From NCBI RefSeq assembly GCF_001441615.1, contig NZ_LAXJ01000010.1:62001-126000 (forward strand): 64,000 nt of DNA, given 5' to 3'. Source of the stretch: Roseovarius atlanticus. GTDB lineage: Bacteria; Pseudomonadota; Alphaproteobacteria; Rhodobacterales; Rhodobacteraceae. How positions within the stretch are numbered: position 1 is the stretch's first letter; each line of letters opens with the position of its first letter. A program made the translations under genes and the position numbers. The notes beneath the pieces are model-generated. The model did no database searches, was not told where the DNA came from, and saw only the letters and a list, made by a program, of their open reading frames with translations. This document shows, piece by piece, positions 37,649-45,336 of the stretch.

Positions 37649-37670
37649 GTAGGGTGGGTGAAAACCCACC
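37649..37670. repeat. dispersed palindrome, GTAGGGYGGG family, copy 1
   Basis: GTAG, then GGTGGGT, loop GAAA, ACCCACC. Related copies lie at 44070-44086, 53191-53213 and 54573-54595, with half copies near 26730 and 44270. It sits between the Mrp-type gene and the beta-helix gene. Confidence 0.7.
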
Positions 37671-37702
37671 ATCCCCCGGCATCCTCTTTGGCCGAATGGC
37701 GC

Positions 37703-38767
37703 CTACGCCATCCCACCCTGCACCAGCCGGTCCGCCAGCCGCGCATAGGCCTCCGACACTGGCCCGTCCCCCAGCGCCACGGGCCGGCCTTCATCCCCGC
37801 CCAGCCGCGTGTCCAGGTCGATCGGCAACGCCCCCAACAGCGGCAGTCCCAGCCGTTCGGCCTCCTGCGCCACGCCGCCATGGCCGAAAATCGCGGCCTC
37901 GTACCCGCATTGCGGACAGTGGAACATCGACATGTTCTCGATCAGCCCCAGCACCGGCGTCTTCAGCGTGTTGAACATGTCGATCGCCTTGCGCGCGTCC
38001 AGCAGCGCCACGTCCTGCGGCGTCGAAACCACCACTGCGCCAGTGGGCGCCGCCCGCTGGCACAGGGTCAGCTGCACGTCCCCTGTCCCCGGCGGCAGAT
38101 CGACCAGCAGAACGTCCAGCTCGCCCCAGTCCACCTGGCTCAGCATCTGCTGGAGCGCGCCCATCAGCATCGGCCCCCGCCACACCACGGCGCGGTCCTC
38201 CTCGATCATCAGCCCGATGGACATCATCTTGACGCCATGCGCCTCCAGCGGGGTCAGGATCTTGCCGTCCGGGCTCTGCGCCCGCTCGGTCACGCCCATC
38301 ATCCGCGGCAGGCTGGGCCCGTGGATGTCCCCGTCCAGCAAGCCCACGCGCCGCCCTTCCCGGGCCAGCGCCACCGCCAGGTTCGACGCCACGGTCGACT
38401 TGCCGACCCCGCCTTTGCCCGATGCCACCGCGAGAATCGATCTGACCCCGCTCGGCCGGATCGAGGCGCTGCCCCCCTCGGGATGCCGCCCGACCTTCAG
38501 CGTGGGCGCCGGAGCCTCAGGCGCCTGCGCGGTCAAGGCCACCTGCGCCGAAGTCACCCCCTCGACCGACAGCGCCGCCCTTTCGGCGGCGGCCCTCAAA
38601 GGTTCCATATGCCGGGCCATCTCGGGGCTGGGCGCTTCCAACACGAATCGCACCTCGCCGCCTTCGAGTCGCATCGCGCGCACCATGTCGCGCGAAATCA
38701 CCGTTCCGCCGTCCGGCAATTCCAGCCGGTCCAGCTCTCGGCGCACATTGTCGAGTATTTCCGTCAT
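37703..38767 (-). CDS. mrp: Mrp/NBP35-type iron-sulfur carrier ATPase
   Basis: A 354-residue P-loop protein. An N-terminal MIP18/DUF59-like domain (1-80) is followed by the deviant Walker A AVASGKGGVGKSTVASNLA (113-131), LLDGDIHGPSLPRMMGV, VDLPPGTGDVQLTLCQ and the cluster-binding FHCPQCGYE. It transfers Fe-S clusters to apoproteins in the cytoplasm. Its end falls just after a GTAGGGYGGG palindrome. The long upstream gap contains the small-RNA array on the other strand. Confidence 0.95.
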   Translation of the reverse strand: MTEILDNVRRELDRLELPDGGTVISRDMVRAMRLEGGEVRFVLEAPSPEMARHMEPLRAAAERAALSVEGVTSAQVALTAQAPEAPAPTLKVGRHPEGGSASIRPSGVRSILAVASGKGGVGKSTVASNLAVALAREGRRVGLLDGDIHGPSLPRMMGVTERAQSPDGKILTPLEAHGVKMMSIGLMIEEDRAVVWRGPMLMGALQQMLSQVDWGELDVLLVDLPPGTGDVQLTLCQRAAPTGAVVVSTPQDVALLDARKAIDMFNTLKTPVLGLIENMSMFHCPQCGYEAAIFGHGGVAQEAERLGLPLLGALPIDLDTRLGGDEGRPVALGDGPVSEAYARLADRLVQGGMA

Positions 38768-38931
38768 GCCCGGTCTCCATGCATCTGCGGCGTCGAAAGT
38801 GGCATTTCTGAAGACAGGTACAACCCCTGTTTCAACACCGCATAAAAAACCAGCAAACTGGTGAAATTAAACGTAAAACATGCTCAGTTCTTCTATGCGT
38901 CAATCGCATAGCTGCGTTGCAGCAAAATTCA

Positions 38932-38959
38932 TTGTGCATGCGCAGCATATCGCTATCTT
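38932..38959 (+). promoter_or_regulatory. candidate promoter of the small-RNA array
   Basis: TTGTGC (38932-38937) and TATCTT (38954-38959) are 16 bases apart and about 50 bases before the first hairpin. In R. sphaeroides the CcsR genes are driven by RpoH-type sigma factors; the match here is only approximate. The remaining gap from 38768 to here shows no coding potential. Confidence 0.4.
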
Positions 38960-39011
38960 TAACTCAACAGCGAACGAAACGGCCACCGCGCCGGACGCTC
39001 GCGAAAACAAT

Positions 39012-39040
39012 CAGGTGCCTCTCCTCCCGTTTGGTACCTG
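39012..39040 (+). ncRNA. CcsR/cuckoo-type small RNA hairpin 1
   Basis: CAGGTGCC and GGTACCTG form an 8-bp stem (one G-U) around the loop TCTCCTCCCGTTT, which contains the anti-Shine-Dalgarno-like CTCCTCCC. It is the first of four such hairpins in 180 bp. Confidence 0.8.
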
Positions 39041-39043
39041 TTC

Positions 39044-39075
39044 GGGATACCGCCTCTCCTCCCTTGTGCGGTCCC
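39044..39075 (+). ncRNA. CcsR/cuckoo-type small RNA hairpin 2
   Basis: ACCGC pairs with GCGGT and GGG with CCC (a two-base bulge between), enclosing a loop with CTCTCCTCCC. Three bases separate it from hairpin 1. It is followed by an extra stem GGGTTC/GAACCC (39086-39102) without the loop motif. Confidence 0.78.
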
Positions 39076-39115
39076 GGCATGACCTGGGTTCCTTTCGAAC
39101 CCAACACTAACGAAC

Positions 39116-39139
39116 GGTCCCTTCCTCCTCCCTGGGACC
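39116..39139 (+). ncRNA. CcsR/cuckoo-type small RNA hairpin 3
   Basis: GGTCCC and GGGACC form a perfect 6-bp stem around TTCCTCCTCCCT, with the full CCTCCTCCC motif in the loop. Confidence 0.8.
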
Positions 39140-39149
39140 CGACGTAAAG

Positions 39150-39190
39150 AACGGCGGCGCCTCTCCTCCTCCCTGGCGTCGCCGTTTTTT
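39150..39190 (+). ncRNA. CcsR/cuckoo-type small RNA hairpin 4 with terminator
   Basis: AACGGCGGCGCC (39150-39161) pairs over 12 bp (one G-U) with GGCGTCGCCGTT (39175-39186) around a loop containing CCTCCTCCC, followed directly by a T-run. It is both the fourth motif hairpin and the intrinsic terminator of the array. Confidence 0.85.
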
Positions 39191-39286
39191 CTTTCTCAAA
39201 CAGCGGCTTCACTACGACAGGCAAATGGGTCATCCTGGTCCTGAGCCGCGCCGAACGCAACCGCTCGCCGCGCCGTCAGACGGCGC

Positions 39287-39559
39287 TCAGTGCACCAATC
39301 TCGCCGCGCGCCCACGCCGCCCACGGGTCATCCGAACCGCGTGCCGTGCCTCTTCCAGAACGCCGACAAAGGCCTTCGCCGCGGCACTATCGGCATTCTG
39401 CACTGCCGGCTCGTCCAGCGCCTCACGCACCACCCGGGCCGTCACCGTGCCGGGATGGGCAAATACCCATTCAAGAAACCCCAGACGGGCCACGGCCTCG
39501 GCTTCGTCTCCCGTGGCGCCGCTGCGCTCCAGTCCATCCATGATCGGTGTCAGGCTCAT
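39287..39559 (-). CDS. 90-residue protein under cobalamin riboswitch control
   Basis: A small acidic-to-basic protein, with MSLTPIMDGLERSGATGDEA at the start and an Arg-rich end (RRGRAARLVH). Helical segments LGFLEWVFAHPG and SAAAKAFVGVLEEARHAV are visible. No family was recognised and no cobalt or B12 motif stands out. GGAGG precedes the start by 12 bases and lies in a hairpin downstream of a B12 aptamer, so production should be high when cobalamin is low. A longer open frame (to 40009) is rejected because it reads through the riboswitch. Confidence 0.65.
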   Translation of the reverse strand: MSLTPIMDGLERSGATGDEAEAVARLGFLEWVFAHPGTVTARVVREALDEPAVQNADSAAAKAFVGVLEEARHAVRMTRGRRGRAARLVH

Positions 39560-39574
39560 TCTTGCTGCTCTTCC

Positions 39575-39596
39575 TCCGGCCACACCCCGGGCCGGA
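39575..39596 (-). promoter_or_regulatory. ribosome-site-occluding hairpin
   Basis: On the minus strand TCCGGCC (39590-39596) pairs perfectly with GGCCGGA (39575-39581) around an 8-base loop, covering the first bases of the GGAGG ribosome site of the 90-residue protein. It fits the translational expression platform of the B12 riboswitch. Confidence 0.65.
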
Positions 39597-39672
39597 CTGG
39601 GGCGAAGGAAGGCCGCGCGAGAACCGCTTTTCCGGTCCACCGCCCGCACCGCCCCCCGCGGTTCGACGTTTG

Positions 39673-39840
39673 TCCCAAAGGCTGGTTTCCGGGCTTGGCG
39701 GGGGTGCGGATACGCGCGCCTTCCCGGGGCAACGCGCCCCAGTGGCCATCTGCGGTATCCCCCATCCTTACCGTTGCGGGGGCAGCGCCGGACTTGCACC
39801 GGCTTCCCAATTCTCCGCGACCTGCGCGGCACCTTCGGGA
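39673..39840 (-). ncRNA. cobalamin riboswitch
   Basis: Read on the minus strand it has P1 (TCCCGAAGG with CCTTTGGGA), GGGAAGCCGGTGCAAGTCCG, GCGCTGCCCCCGCAACGGTA, the GCCACTG box, GGGAAGGC and GCCCGGAAACCAGCC in the canonical order. These are the diagnostic conserved blocks of the adenosylcobalamin aptamer. It lies 114 bases before the 90-residue gene. The stretch between 39841 and 39914 shows no other feature. Confidence 0.96.
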
Positions 39841-39914
39841 GTCTCACTGTGCCGCCTTCCGGCCCTCGACGCAACCCGCGATTGCGACGTTGAAGCGCTG
39901 TGCGACGACACACG

Positions 39915-40196
39915 TCAGGCCAGAACGTCCGCCCATTCGGGATGTCTGCGAAACTGGGCGGCGGCAAACGGGCAAAGCGGCGTGATTTTCTGTCCCGCCG
40001 CGCGGGCATCCTCTACCGCGCGCGTGACCAGCGCCAGCCCCACCCCCTTGCCACGATAGGCATCCGGCACGCCGGTATGGTCTATGATGATGGCCTTGGC
40101 CCCCAGCTTGGAATAGGTCAGCTCGGCCTCCGGCCCGTCGTCGATGCGGGTAACGTATCGCCCTTTGCTGTCGCTGTCTTCGTGGTCGATCTGCAT
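39915..40196 (-). CDS. GNAT-like (YidJ/Acetyltransf_CG type) N-acetyltransferase
   Basis: A 93-residue minimal GNAT-fold protein with ELTYSKLGAKAIIIDHTGVP, then YRGKGVGLALVTRAVEDARA (the acetyl-CoA loop R/Q-x-x-G-x-G/A) and CPFAAAQFRRHPEW at the end. This matches the short uncharacterised family related to human GTLF3B/NATD1. The start at 40196 follows GAGGAGA by five bases. Substrate is unknown. It lies just upstream of the riboswitch-controlled gene on the same strand. Confidence 0.88.
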   Translation of the reverse strand: MQIDHEDSDSKGRYVTRIDDGPEAELTYSKLGAKAIIIDHTGVPDAYRGKGVGLALVTRAVEDARAAGQKITPLCPFAAAQFRRHPEWADVLA

Positions 40197-40287
40197 GTGG
40201 TCTCTCCTCTGGATGAGCGCAGGATGCCGCACCGCCGAAAAAAGGTCCATGACACTTCGGATCATGGTGCCTGCAAGACGCCGGCCA

Positions 40288-40319
40288 AACGCAAAGCGGC
40301 GCCCGCAACGGACGCCGCT
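40288..40319 (-). terminator. intrinsic terminator of yebC
   Basis: On the minus strand AGCGGCGTCCG pairs with CGGGCGCCGCT over 11 bp (one G-U) around a short loop, followed by TTGCGTTT. It starts 23 bp after the yebC stop. Confidence 0.75.
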
Positions 40320-40341
40320 CAAAGCCGGTGATGTGGCCGGA

Positions 40342-41091
40342 TCACTCCGCCGCCAGTTGGTCCATCACATCGTCGCTGGCCTCGAAATTCGTCGTGACGT
40401 TCTGCACGTCATCGTCGTCTTCCAGCGCGTCGATCAGCTTCATCAGCTTCTGCATACCCTCCAGATCCAGCTCGGTGGTTGTCGTCGGACGCCAGGCCAG
40501 CTTGGTCTCCTCACTCTCGCCCAGTTCCGCCTCCAGCGCGGCGCTGACGTCGTTAAGGTCGGTATCCGCGCACCAGATCACGTGTCCGTCCTCTCCCGAT
40601 TCCACGTCTTCGGCCCCGGCCTCGATCGCGGCCATCATCACCGTGTCCGCGTCGCCCGCATCAACGGGATAGGTCACCTGACCCTTGCGCTCGAACATGA
40701 ACCCGACAGACCCCGTCTCGCCCAGGTTCCCGCCGTTCTTGGTGAAGGTCGAGCGCACGTTGCTGGCAGTCCGGTTGCGGTTGTCGGTCATCGCCTCGAC
40801 GATCACCGCCACACCGTTCGGGCCATAGCCCTCGTAGCGGATTTCCTCGTAATCCTCGCCCTCGCCCGCCACCGACTTCTTGATCGCCCGGTCGATATTG
40901 TCGTTGGGCATCGACTGCGACTTGGCCTGTTTCACCGCCAGCCGCAGGCGCGGGTTCTTGTCGGGGTCCGGGTCGCCCATCTTGGCGGCGATGGTGATCT
41001 CTTTCGACAGCTTCGAAAAAAGCTTCGCCCGCTGGGCATCCTGACGGCCCTTGCGGTGCTGGATATTGGCCCATTTAGAGTGGCCGGCCAT
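40342..41091 (-). CDS. yebC: YebC/PmpR-family protein
   Basis: A 249-residue cytoplasmic protein with [19 protein letters not shown], the family signature, then [20 protein letters not shown] and [19 protein letters not shown]. The C terminus is acidic. YebC proteins were named transcription regulators and some now appear to act on ribosomes stalled at proline runs; which applies here is unknown. In other Rhodobacterales it often lies near ruvC, which is not present here. A good terminator follows. Confidence 0.95.
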   Translation of the reverse strand: MAGHSKWANIQHRKGRQDAQRAKLFSKLSKEITIAAKMGDPDPDKNPRLRLAVKQAKSQSMPNDNIDRAIKKSVAGEGEDYEEIRYEGYGPNGVAVIVEAMTDNRNRTASNVRSTFTKNGGNLGETGSVGFMFERKGQVTYPVDAGDADTVMMAAIEAGAEDVESGEDGHVIWCADTDLNDVSAALEAELGESEETKLAWRPTTTTELDLEGMQKLMKLIDALEDDDDVQNVTTNFEASDDVMDQLAAE

Positions 41092-41249
41092 GGCGTGCCT
41101 CCGATGACATGCGTAAAGTTCACGCCTCTATAAATCAGGCGCAGGCCCCTGTGCAATCCCGCCAATCACCTGTTGCGCACGCGCTTGGGGACGATACCCT
41201 GCGCGTCACGGGGCGCGGCACGACGCCGCCCATCACATGGGCGATCCTC

Positions 41250-43022
41250 ATGACACAGGACCAGACCATCCTCTTCGCGCTTTTCGGCGGCGTGTTCGCG
41301 CTCTTGCTGTGGGGCCGTTACCGCTACGATATTGTGGCCTTTGGTGCCCTTTTGGTCGGCGTGGTGCTGGGGGTGGTGCCCACCGAACAGGCCTTTTCCG
41401 GCTTCGGCCACCCCGCGACCATTATCGTGGCGCTCGTGCTCGTCGTTTCCGCCGGGCTGGTGCGCTCGGGCGCAGTGTTCCTGATCACCCGCACGCTCGT
41501 GGACAGCTCGCGCAGCCTCGGGGCTCACATCGCCATCATGGGGGGCATCGGCGGCGTGCTCTCGGGCTTTATGAACAATGTCGCAGCACTCGCCCTGCTC
41601 ATGCCCGTCGATGTCCAGACCGCGCGCAAGGCGAAACGCGCGCCGGGAAGCAGCCTGATGCCGCTTTCCTTCGCCACCATCCTGGGCGGTATGGTGACGC
41701 TGATCGGCACGCCGCCCAACATCATCATCGCCGGCATCCGCGAGGATACGCTCGGCACCTCCTATTCCATGTTCGACTTCGCCCCGGTTGGCGCCGTCAC
41801 CGCCTTTGCCGGGCTCGTCTTCGTTGCCCTCATCGGATGGCGGCTCATCCCTGCCCGGGACGACACCGGCCTGCACGCCGCCGAACTGGCCGATTACCTG
41901 GCCGAACTGACCATCCCCGAGGACAGCGCCCATATCGGCAAGCGCCTCGCCGAGTTGCAGCAGGACGCCGACAGCAACGACGTCGCCCTGCTCGGCCTGG
42001 TCCGCGACGGCAAGCGCCAGTATGGCCGGGCACGCAACACCATCCTTCAGGCCGGCGACGCGCTGGTGATCGAGGCCACGCCCGACGCACTGGATGAGTT
42101 CCGCTCCGCATTGTCCCTCGCCTTTTCCGACTCCAAGCGCGAGGGCAAGGTCCGCGCCGCCGGCGACGGGCTCGACATGATCGAGGTCGTGGTCCCGCGC
42201 GACGCCCGCATCGCGGGCCGCACGGCCCAGTCCGTGGGCCTCAATTGGCGTCAGCGCTCGGTGCTGATGGGCATTTCCCGCCGCGGCCGCCAGATCCGCG
42301 AACAGGTGCGCAAGACCAGGATTCAGCCGGGCGACATCCTTCTGTTGTTGGTGCCGCGCGAAACCGGCGGAGATGTGACCGACTGGCTGGGCTGCCTGCC
42401 GCTGGCCGACCGCGGCCTTTCCGTGACCCAGGACCGCAAGACATGGGTGGCCATCGGCGTCTTCGCCGCCGCCGTCGCCGCGGCCAGCTTCGGGCTCATC
42501 TACCTGCCGATCGCCCTCGGCCTCGTGGTGATGGTCTACGTGCTGACCCGCATCGTGCCCGCAACCGAGCTTTACACCCATATCGAATGGCCCGTGGTGG
42601 TGCTCCTGGGGTCCATGATCCCTCTCGGCGCCGCGCTGGAAGAGGCCGGCGGTACCGCGCTCATCGCCAGCGCGCTTGTGGGCCTGACCGAAGGCCTGCC
42701 GGCCTGGGCGATCCTGACCGTGCTGATGGTCGTCACCATGACCCTTTCGGATGTGCTCAACAACACCGCCACCACCATCGTCGCGGCCCCGGTGGGCATC
42801 CAGATGGCGCAAAGCCTGAACGTGTCGGCGGACCCCTTCCTGATGGCGGTCGCCGTCGCCGCCTCTTCGGCATTCCTCACGCCCATAGGCCACAAGAATA
42901 ATACGCTGATCCTAGGCCCCGGCGGTTATGCTTTCGGGGATTACTGGCGCATGGGCCTGCCTTTGGAAATCATCGTGGTCGCGGTGTCGGTCCCGGCGAT
43001 TCTCGTGTCCTGGCCGCTCTGA
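41250..43022 (+). CDS. SLC13/ArsB-type permease with two TrkA-C domains (first copy)
   Basis: A 590-residue inner-membrane protein. Two membrane halves flank two cytoplasmic RCK_C/TrkA-C domains (about 205-285 and 310-385; GDALVIEATPDAL and GDILLLLVPRETG mark their ends). Signature repeats in the membrane parts are GFMNNVAALALLMPV and SDVLNNTATTIVAAPVGI, and TLIGTPPNIIIAG. Such proteins carry sulfate, dicarboxylates or other anions; the substrate here is unknown. The start at 41250 is chosen because the upstream 47 codons overlap intergenic-looking sequence. A second copy is at 45337-47115. Confidence 0.88.
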   Translation: MTQDQTILFALFGGVFALLLWGRYRYDIVAFGALLVGVVLGVVPTEQAFSGFGHPATIIVALVLVVSAGLVRSGAVFLITRTLVDSSRSLGAHIAIMGGIGGVLSGFMNNVAALALLMPVDVQTARKAKRAPGSSLMPLSFATILGGMVTLIGTPPNIIIAGIREDTLGTSYSMFDFAPVGAVTAFAGLVFVALIGWRLIPARDDTGLHAAELADYLAELTIPEDSAHIGKRLAELQQDADSNDVALLGLVRDGKRQYGRARNTILQAGDALVIEATPDALDEFRSALSLAFSDSKREGKVRAAGDGLDMIEVVVPRDARIAGRTAQSVGLNWRQRSVLMGISRRGRQIREQVRKTRIQPGDILLLLVPRETGGDVTDWLGCLPLADRGLSVTQDRKTWVAIGVFAAAVAAASFGLIYLPIALGLVVMVYVLTRIVPATELYTHIEWPVVVLLGSMIPLGAALEEAGGTALIASALVGLTEGLPAWAILTVLMVVTMTLSDVLNNTATTIVAAPVGIQMAQSLNVSADPFLMAVAVAASSAFLTPIGHKNNTLILGPGGYAFGDYWRMGLPLEIIVVAVSVPAILVSWPL

Positions 43023-43032
43023 CCCCACCGCC

Positions 43033-43518
43033 TCAGCGGCAATGCTTGGCGATTTCGCGCTCGCGCAGTCCGGTTTCGACCAACAGACACTTGTCCCGCG
43101 CGGCATAGTAATAGCCACGCGCATACCACATCACGGCGTCCGGCTCGCTGCCTTCGGACACCAGCCATGCGCCGCGCAGGTATTTCACCGCATATTTAAG
43201 GTTGGTCTCGGGATTCAGCAGATCACTCGGCTGACCCTGAAATCCCATGCCCCGCGCCGTGGCGGGCAGTATCTGCATCATGCCCCAATAGGGCCCGTTC
43301 CGCGCGCCGGGGCGATAATCGCTCTCGCGCTGCACGACGCGGTGCACCAGCGACCGCGGAACCTCGTAATCATCGGCATATTGATTGATCAGCGCCCGGA
43401 TCTGCGGCGTCTCGTTGGGATAAAGCGGCGGGCCTTGTTGCGCCGGCGGCTCCGGCGCCTCTTTCGCACTGCATCCCGCCACCACGCAAATCAGCATCAA
43501 GGCCATCAAACGCCGCAT
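43033..43518 (-). CDS. SLT-family transglycosylase lipoprotein
   Basis: A 161-residue lipoprotein (lipobox VVAGC, Cys16). The SLT domain has the catalytic Glu in VVQRESDYRPGA, then YWGMMQILPATARGMGF and YLRGAWLVSEGS. It should cleave peptidoglycan from the inner face of the outer membrane. The start at 43518 is chosen for its signal peptide. It ends 10 bp from the convergent SLC13 gene. The 239-bp gap before it contains only the divergent promoter region. Confidence 0.88.
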   Translation of the reverse strand: MRRLMALMLICVVAGCSAKEAPEPPAQQGPPLYPNETPQIRALINQYADDYEVPRSLVHRVVQRESDYRPGARNGPYWGMMQILPATARGMGFQGQPSDLLNPETNLKYAVKYLRGAWLVSEGSEPDAVMWYARGYYYAARDKCLLVETGLREREIAKHCR

Positions 43519-43757
43519 CAGAAAACCCTCATGTTTTTTTTCTTTTTCCCGATACCCAGCCCTCAGGCAAGCGCGCAGATTTCCGACGCGCGAAAATCCG
43601 CCCGAAATCCCGTCCGCCCCACAAAATTTAACGCCTGGCATCTTGACGCAGGGGCAGTCTCATCCGATCTTCGCCGCATCCGGGCGCGAGGCTCCGCCCG
43701 GCGGCTACAAGGCGCGGGGTCGCGCCAAGAGTGCTTTCCTCCCCTGGACATACAGAT

Positions 43758-44045
43758 ATGCGTATTCTCATCGCAACGGCCCTCGCCGCATTCGCGGCCC
43801 TTCCCGCCTTCGCCGACCAGACGCAAGGCAACGTGGTCTCCTTCGACCGCGACACCGGCGTTCTCGTCCTCTCAGACAAGACCGTGTGGTACATTCCCGG
43901 CGACATGGTCCTGCCCGTCGACCTCGCTCCGGGCGACCGGCTTCAGTTCGACTATGCCACCGCCGGCGAAGACGGTCTGACAAAGATCCACGCCATCACC
44001 CGCGTCGCCATGGCCACGACACAAGGCGCGCGCGGCGGCAGCTGA
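43758..44045 (+). CDS. DUF1344-like small secreted protein
   Basis: A 95-residue protein with a signal peptide (ending AFA/DQ, residue 19). The mature part GNVVSFDRDTGVLVLSDKTV and YIPGDMVLPVDLAPGDRL is the short all-beta DUF1344 pattern, in which an OB-like domain reads 'expressed with T/V-rich strands, then LPxG'. No function is known for the family. It diverges from the transglycosylase lipoprotein and is followed by a GTAGGGYGGG-type palindrome (44070-44086). Confidence 0.75.
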   Translation: MRILIATALAAFAALPAFADQTQGNVVSFDRDTGVLVLSDKTVWYIPGDMVLPVDLAPGDRLQFDYATAGEDGLTKIHAITRVAMATTQGARGGS

Positions 44046-44069
44046 CAGGCAGACCGCATTGCATAGGCG

Positions 44070-44086
44070 GGCGGGGTTTCCCCGCC
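44070..44086. repeat. dispersed palindrome, GTAGGGYGGG family, copy 2
   Basis: GGCGGGG, loop TTT, CCCCGCC, then ACGCC; the right half and tail match the copy inside nnr (54577-54600). It starts 25 bp after the DUF1344-like gene. Confidence 0.6.
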
Positions 44087-44269
44087 ACGCCAAGCACCCG
44101 GATGCTCAGAGCGGTACCCGGCTGATCCCGATTGCGGCAACGGCATCGCCTTCATCCGCGCACCGGCCCAGCGCCGCCGCGACACACCCACCCTCGTTCA
44201 AATGCAACCGGCCTGGGGTTTTACGTCTTCGGCCGTAGCCGGATTTGCCATGCATCGGTCAAAGACGCG

Positions 44270-45130
44270 CTACACCCACCCTACCGCCGCACGATAAAGA
44301 TGCCATGTCGCATGGCCCAACACCGGTAGCACAACAATCAGCCCCAGGAATAACGGCACCGTCCCGATCAGCATCAGGACGGCCACGATGGCCCCCCACC
44401 GGGCCACGATGGCCGGGTTCTTTTGCATCACCCGCAAGGATGTCGCCACCGCGACAGCCAGCCCGACCCGGCGGTCGATCAGCATCGGAAAGGTCGTCAG
44501 GCTGACCGCCAGTACCGTCACCGCAAAGACCGCGCCCACCGCAATGCCGACAACGATCATCGTCCAGCCCGGCCCGGTCGTCAGCACGTCCGTCATGAAG
44601 CCCGTCAGGCTCTGCGGCGGCTGCGGCCCGAGCGTCCAGTCGTAAATCTTCATGGCGGTCAGCATCCAGATCAGGAACACTCCCAGCAGATACACCGCCA
44701 TCACCAGCACCGGCCCGATATTCTCGGCCCGGATCACCGACAAAGCGGCGCTCCAGCCCACGTCCCCGCGCCGCTCCGCCTGTCGGCTCATTTCGTAAAG
44801 CCCGATCGCCACGACCGGCCCCAGCAACAGAAAACCTGCCGCCAATGGGAACAGCATCGGCAGCATCGCCCTGTGAAAGGCAAAGAATGACAGGCACAGC
44901 CCGATCGCCGGATAGATCATCACCAGGAACATCACGTCGCTGCGAAAGCGGCTGAAATCGGCATATCCCTTACGCAGCGCATCACTCAGATCCCCGCGTG
45001 ACAACGACCTGACCTTCGGTGTGGCACCTGCCTCGCCACTCAGCGCGACGGTGGCATCGCCCACCGACCGGCTCGCGCCGGACACACCCTGAAAGAACCA
45101 TGACAGCGGGTTTCCGATTGTCTTGACCAT
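44270..45130 (-). CDS. DUF2189 membrane protein
   Basis: A 286-residue inner-membrane protein with about six helices. The DUF2189 blocks DALRKGYADFSRFRSDVMFL, GPVVAIGLYEMSRQAERRGD and FPMLIDRRVGLAVAVATSLR are clear. The family is of unknown function and common in Proteobacteria. Its last codons and TAG lie in a GTAGGGTGGGTGTAG half-repeat, so the C-terminal VGW residues come from repeat sequence. It follows the SLC13 gene at 45337 by 206 bp on the same strand. Confidence 0.9.
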   Translation of the reverse strand: MVKTIGNPLSWFFQGVSGASRSVGDATVALSGEAGATPKVRSLSRGDLSDALRKGYADFSRFRSDVMFLVMIYPAIGLCLSFFAFHRAMLPMLFPLAAGFLLLGPVVAIGLYEMSRQAERRGDVGWSAALSVIRAENIGPVLVMAVYLLGVFLIWMLTAMKIYDWTLGPQPPQSLTGFMTDVLTTGPGWTMIVVGIAVGAVFAVTVLAVSLTTFPMLIDRRVGLAVAVATSLRVMQKNPAIVARWGAIVAVLMLIGTVPLFLGLIVVLPVLGHATWHLYRAAVGWV

Positions 45131-45336
45131 AGGACACTCCCTTCCTCCAGTCGGCCGGGCGCCCCCGGTCCGGTTGGGTTTGGGCGGGTCTCGTCACTTG
45201 GCGGAACACCCGCCTTGTCGACAACAATACCACAACCGGGGCGTGCAGGTGATCACGATTTGGGGATTCCACCCGTCAGGAACGGCGCCACTCACCTTTC
45301 ACCGTTCCCGAAACACTCGACATCCCGACGCCCGCC

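Noticed and set aside
38880-39147. Two 76-codon plus-strand frames over the small-RNA array
   Set aside because: They overlap the promoter and hairpins, lack ribosome sites and show low-complexity translation of the CTCCTCCC loops.
39287-40009. 240-codon minus-strand frame covering the B12 riboswitch
   Set aside because: Its first 150 codons read through the aptamer and part of the GNAT gene; only the last 90 codons have a ribosome site and sit at the right place after the aptamer.
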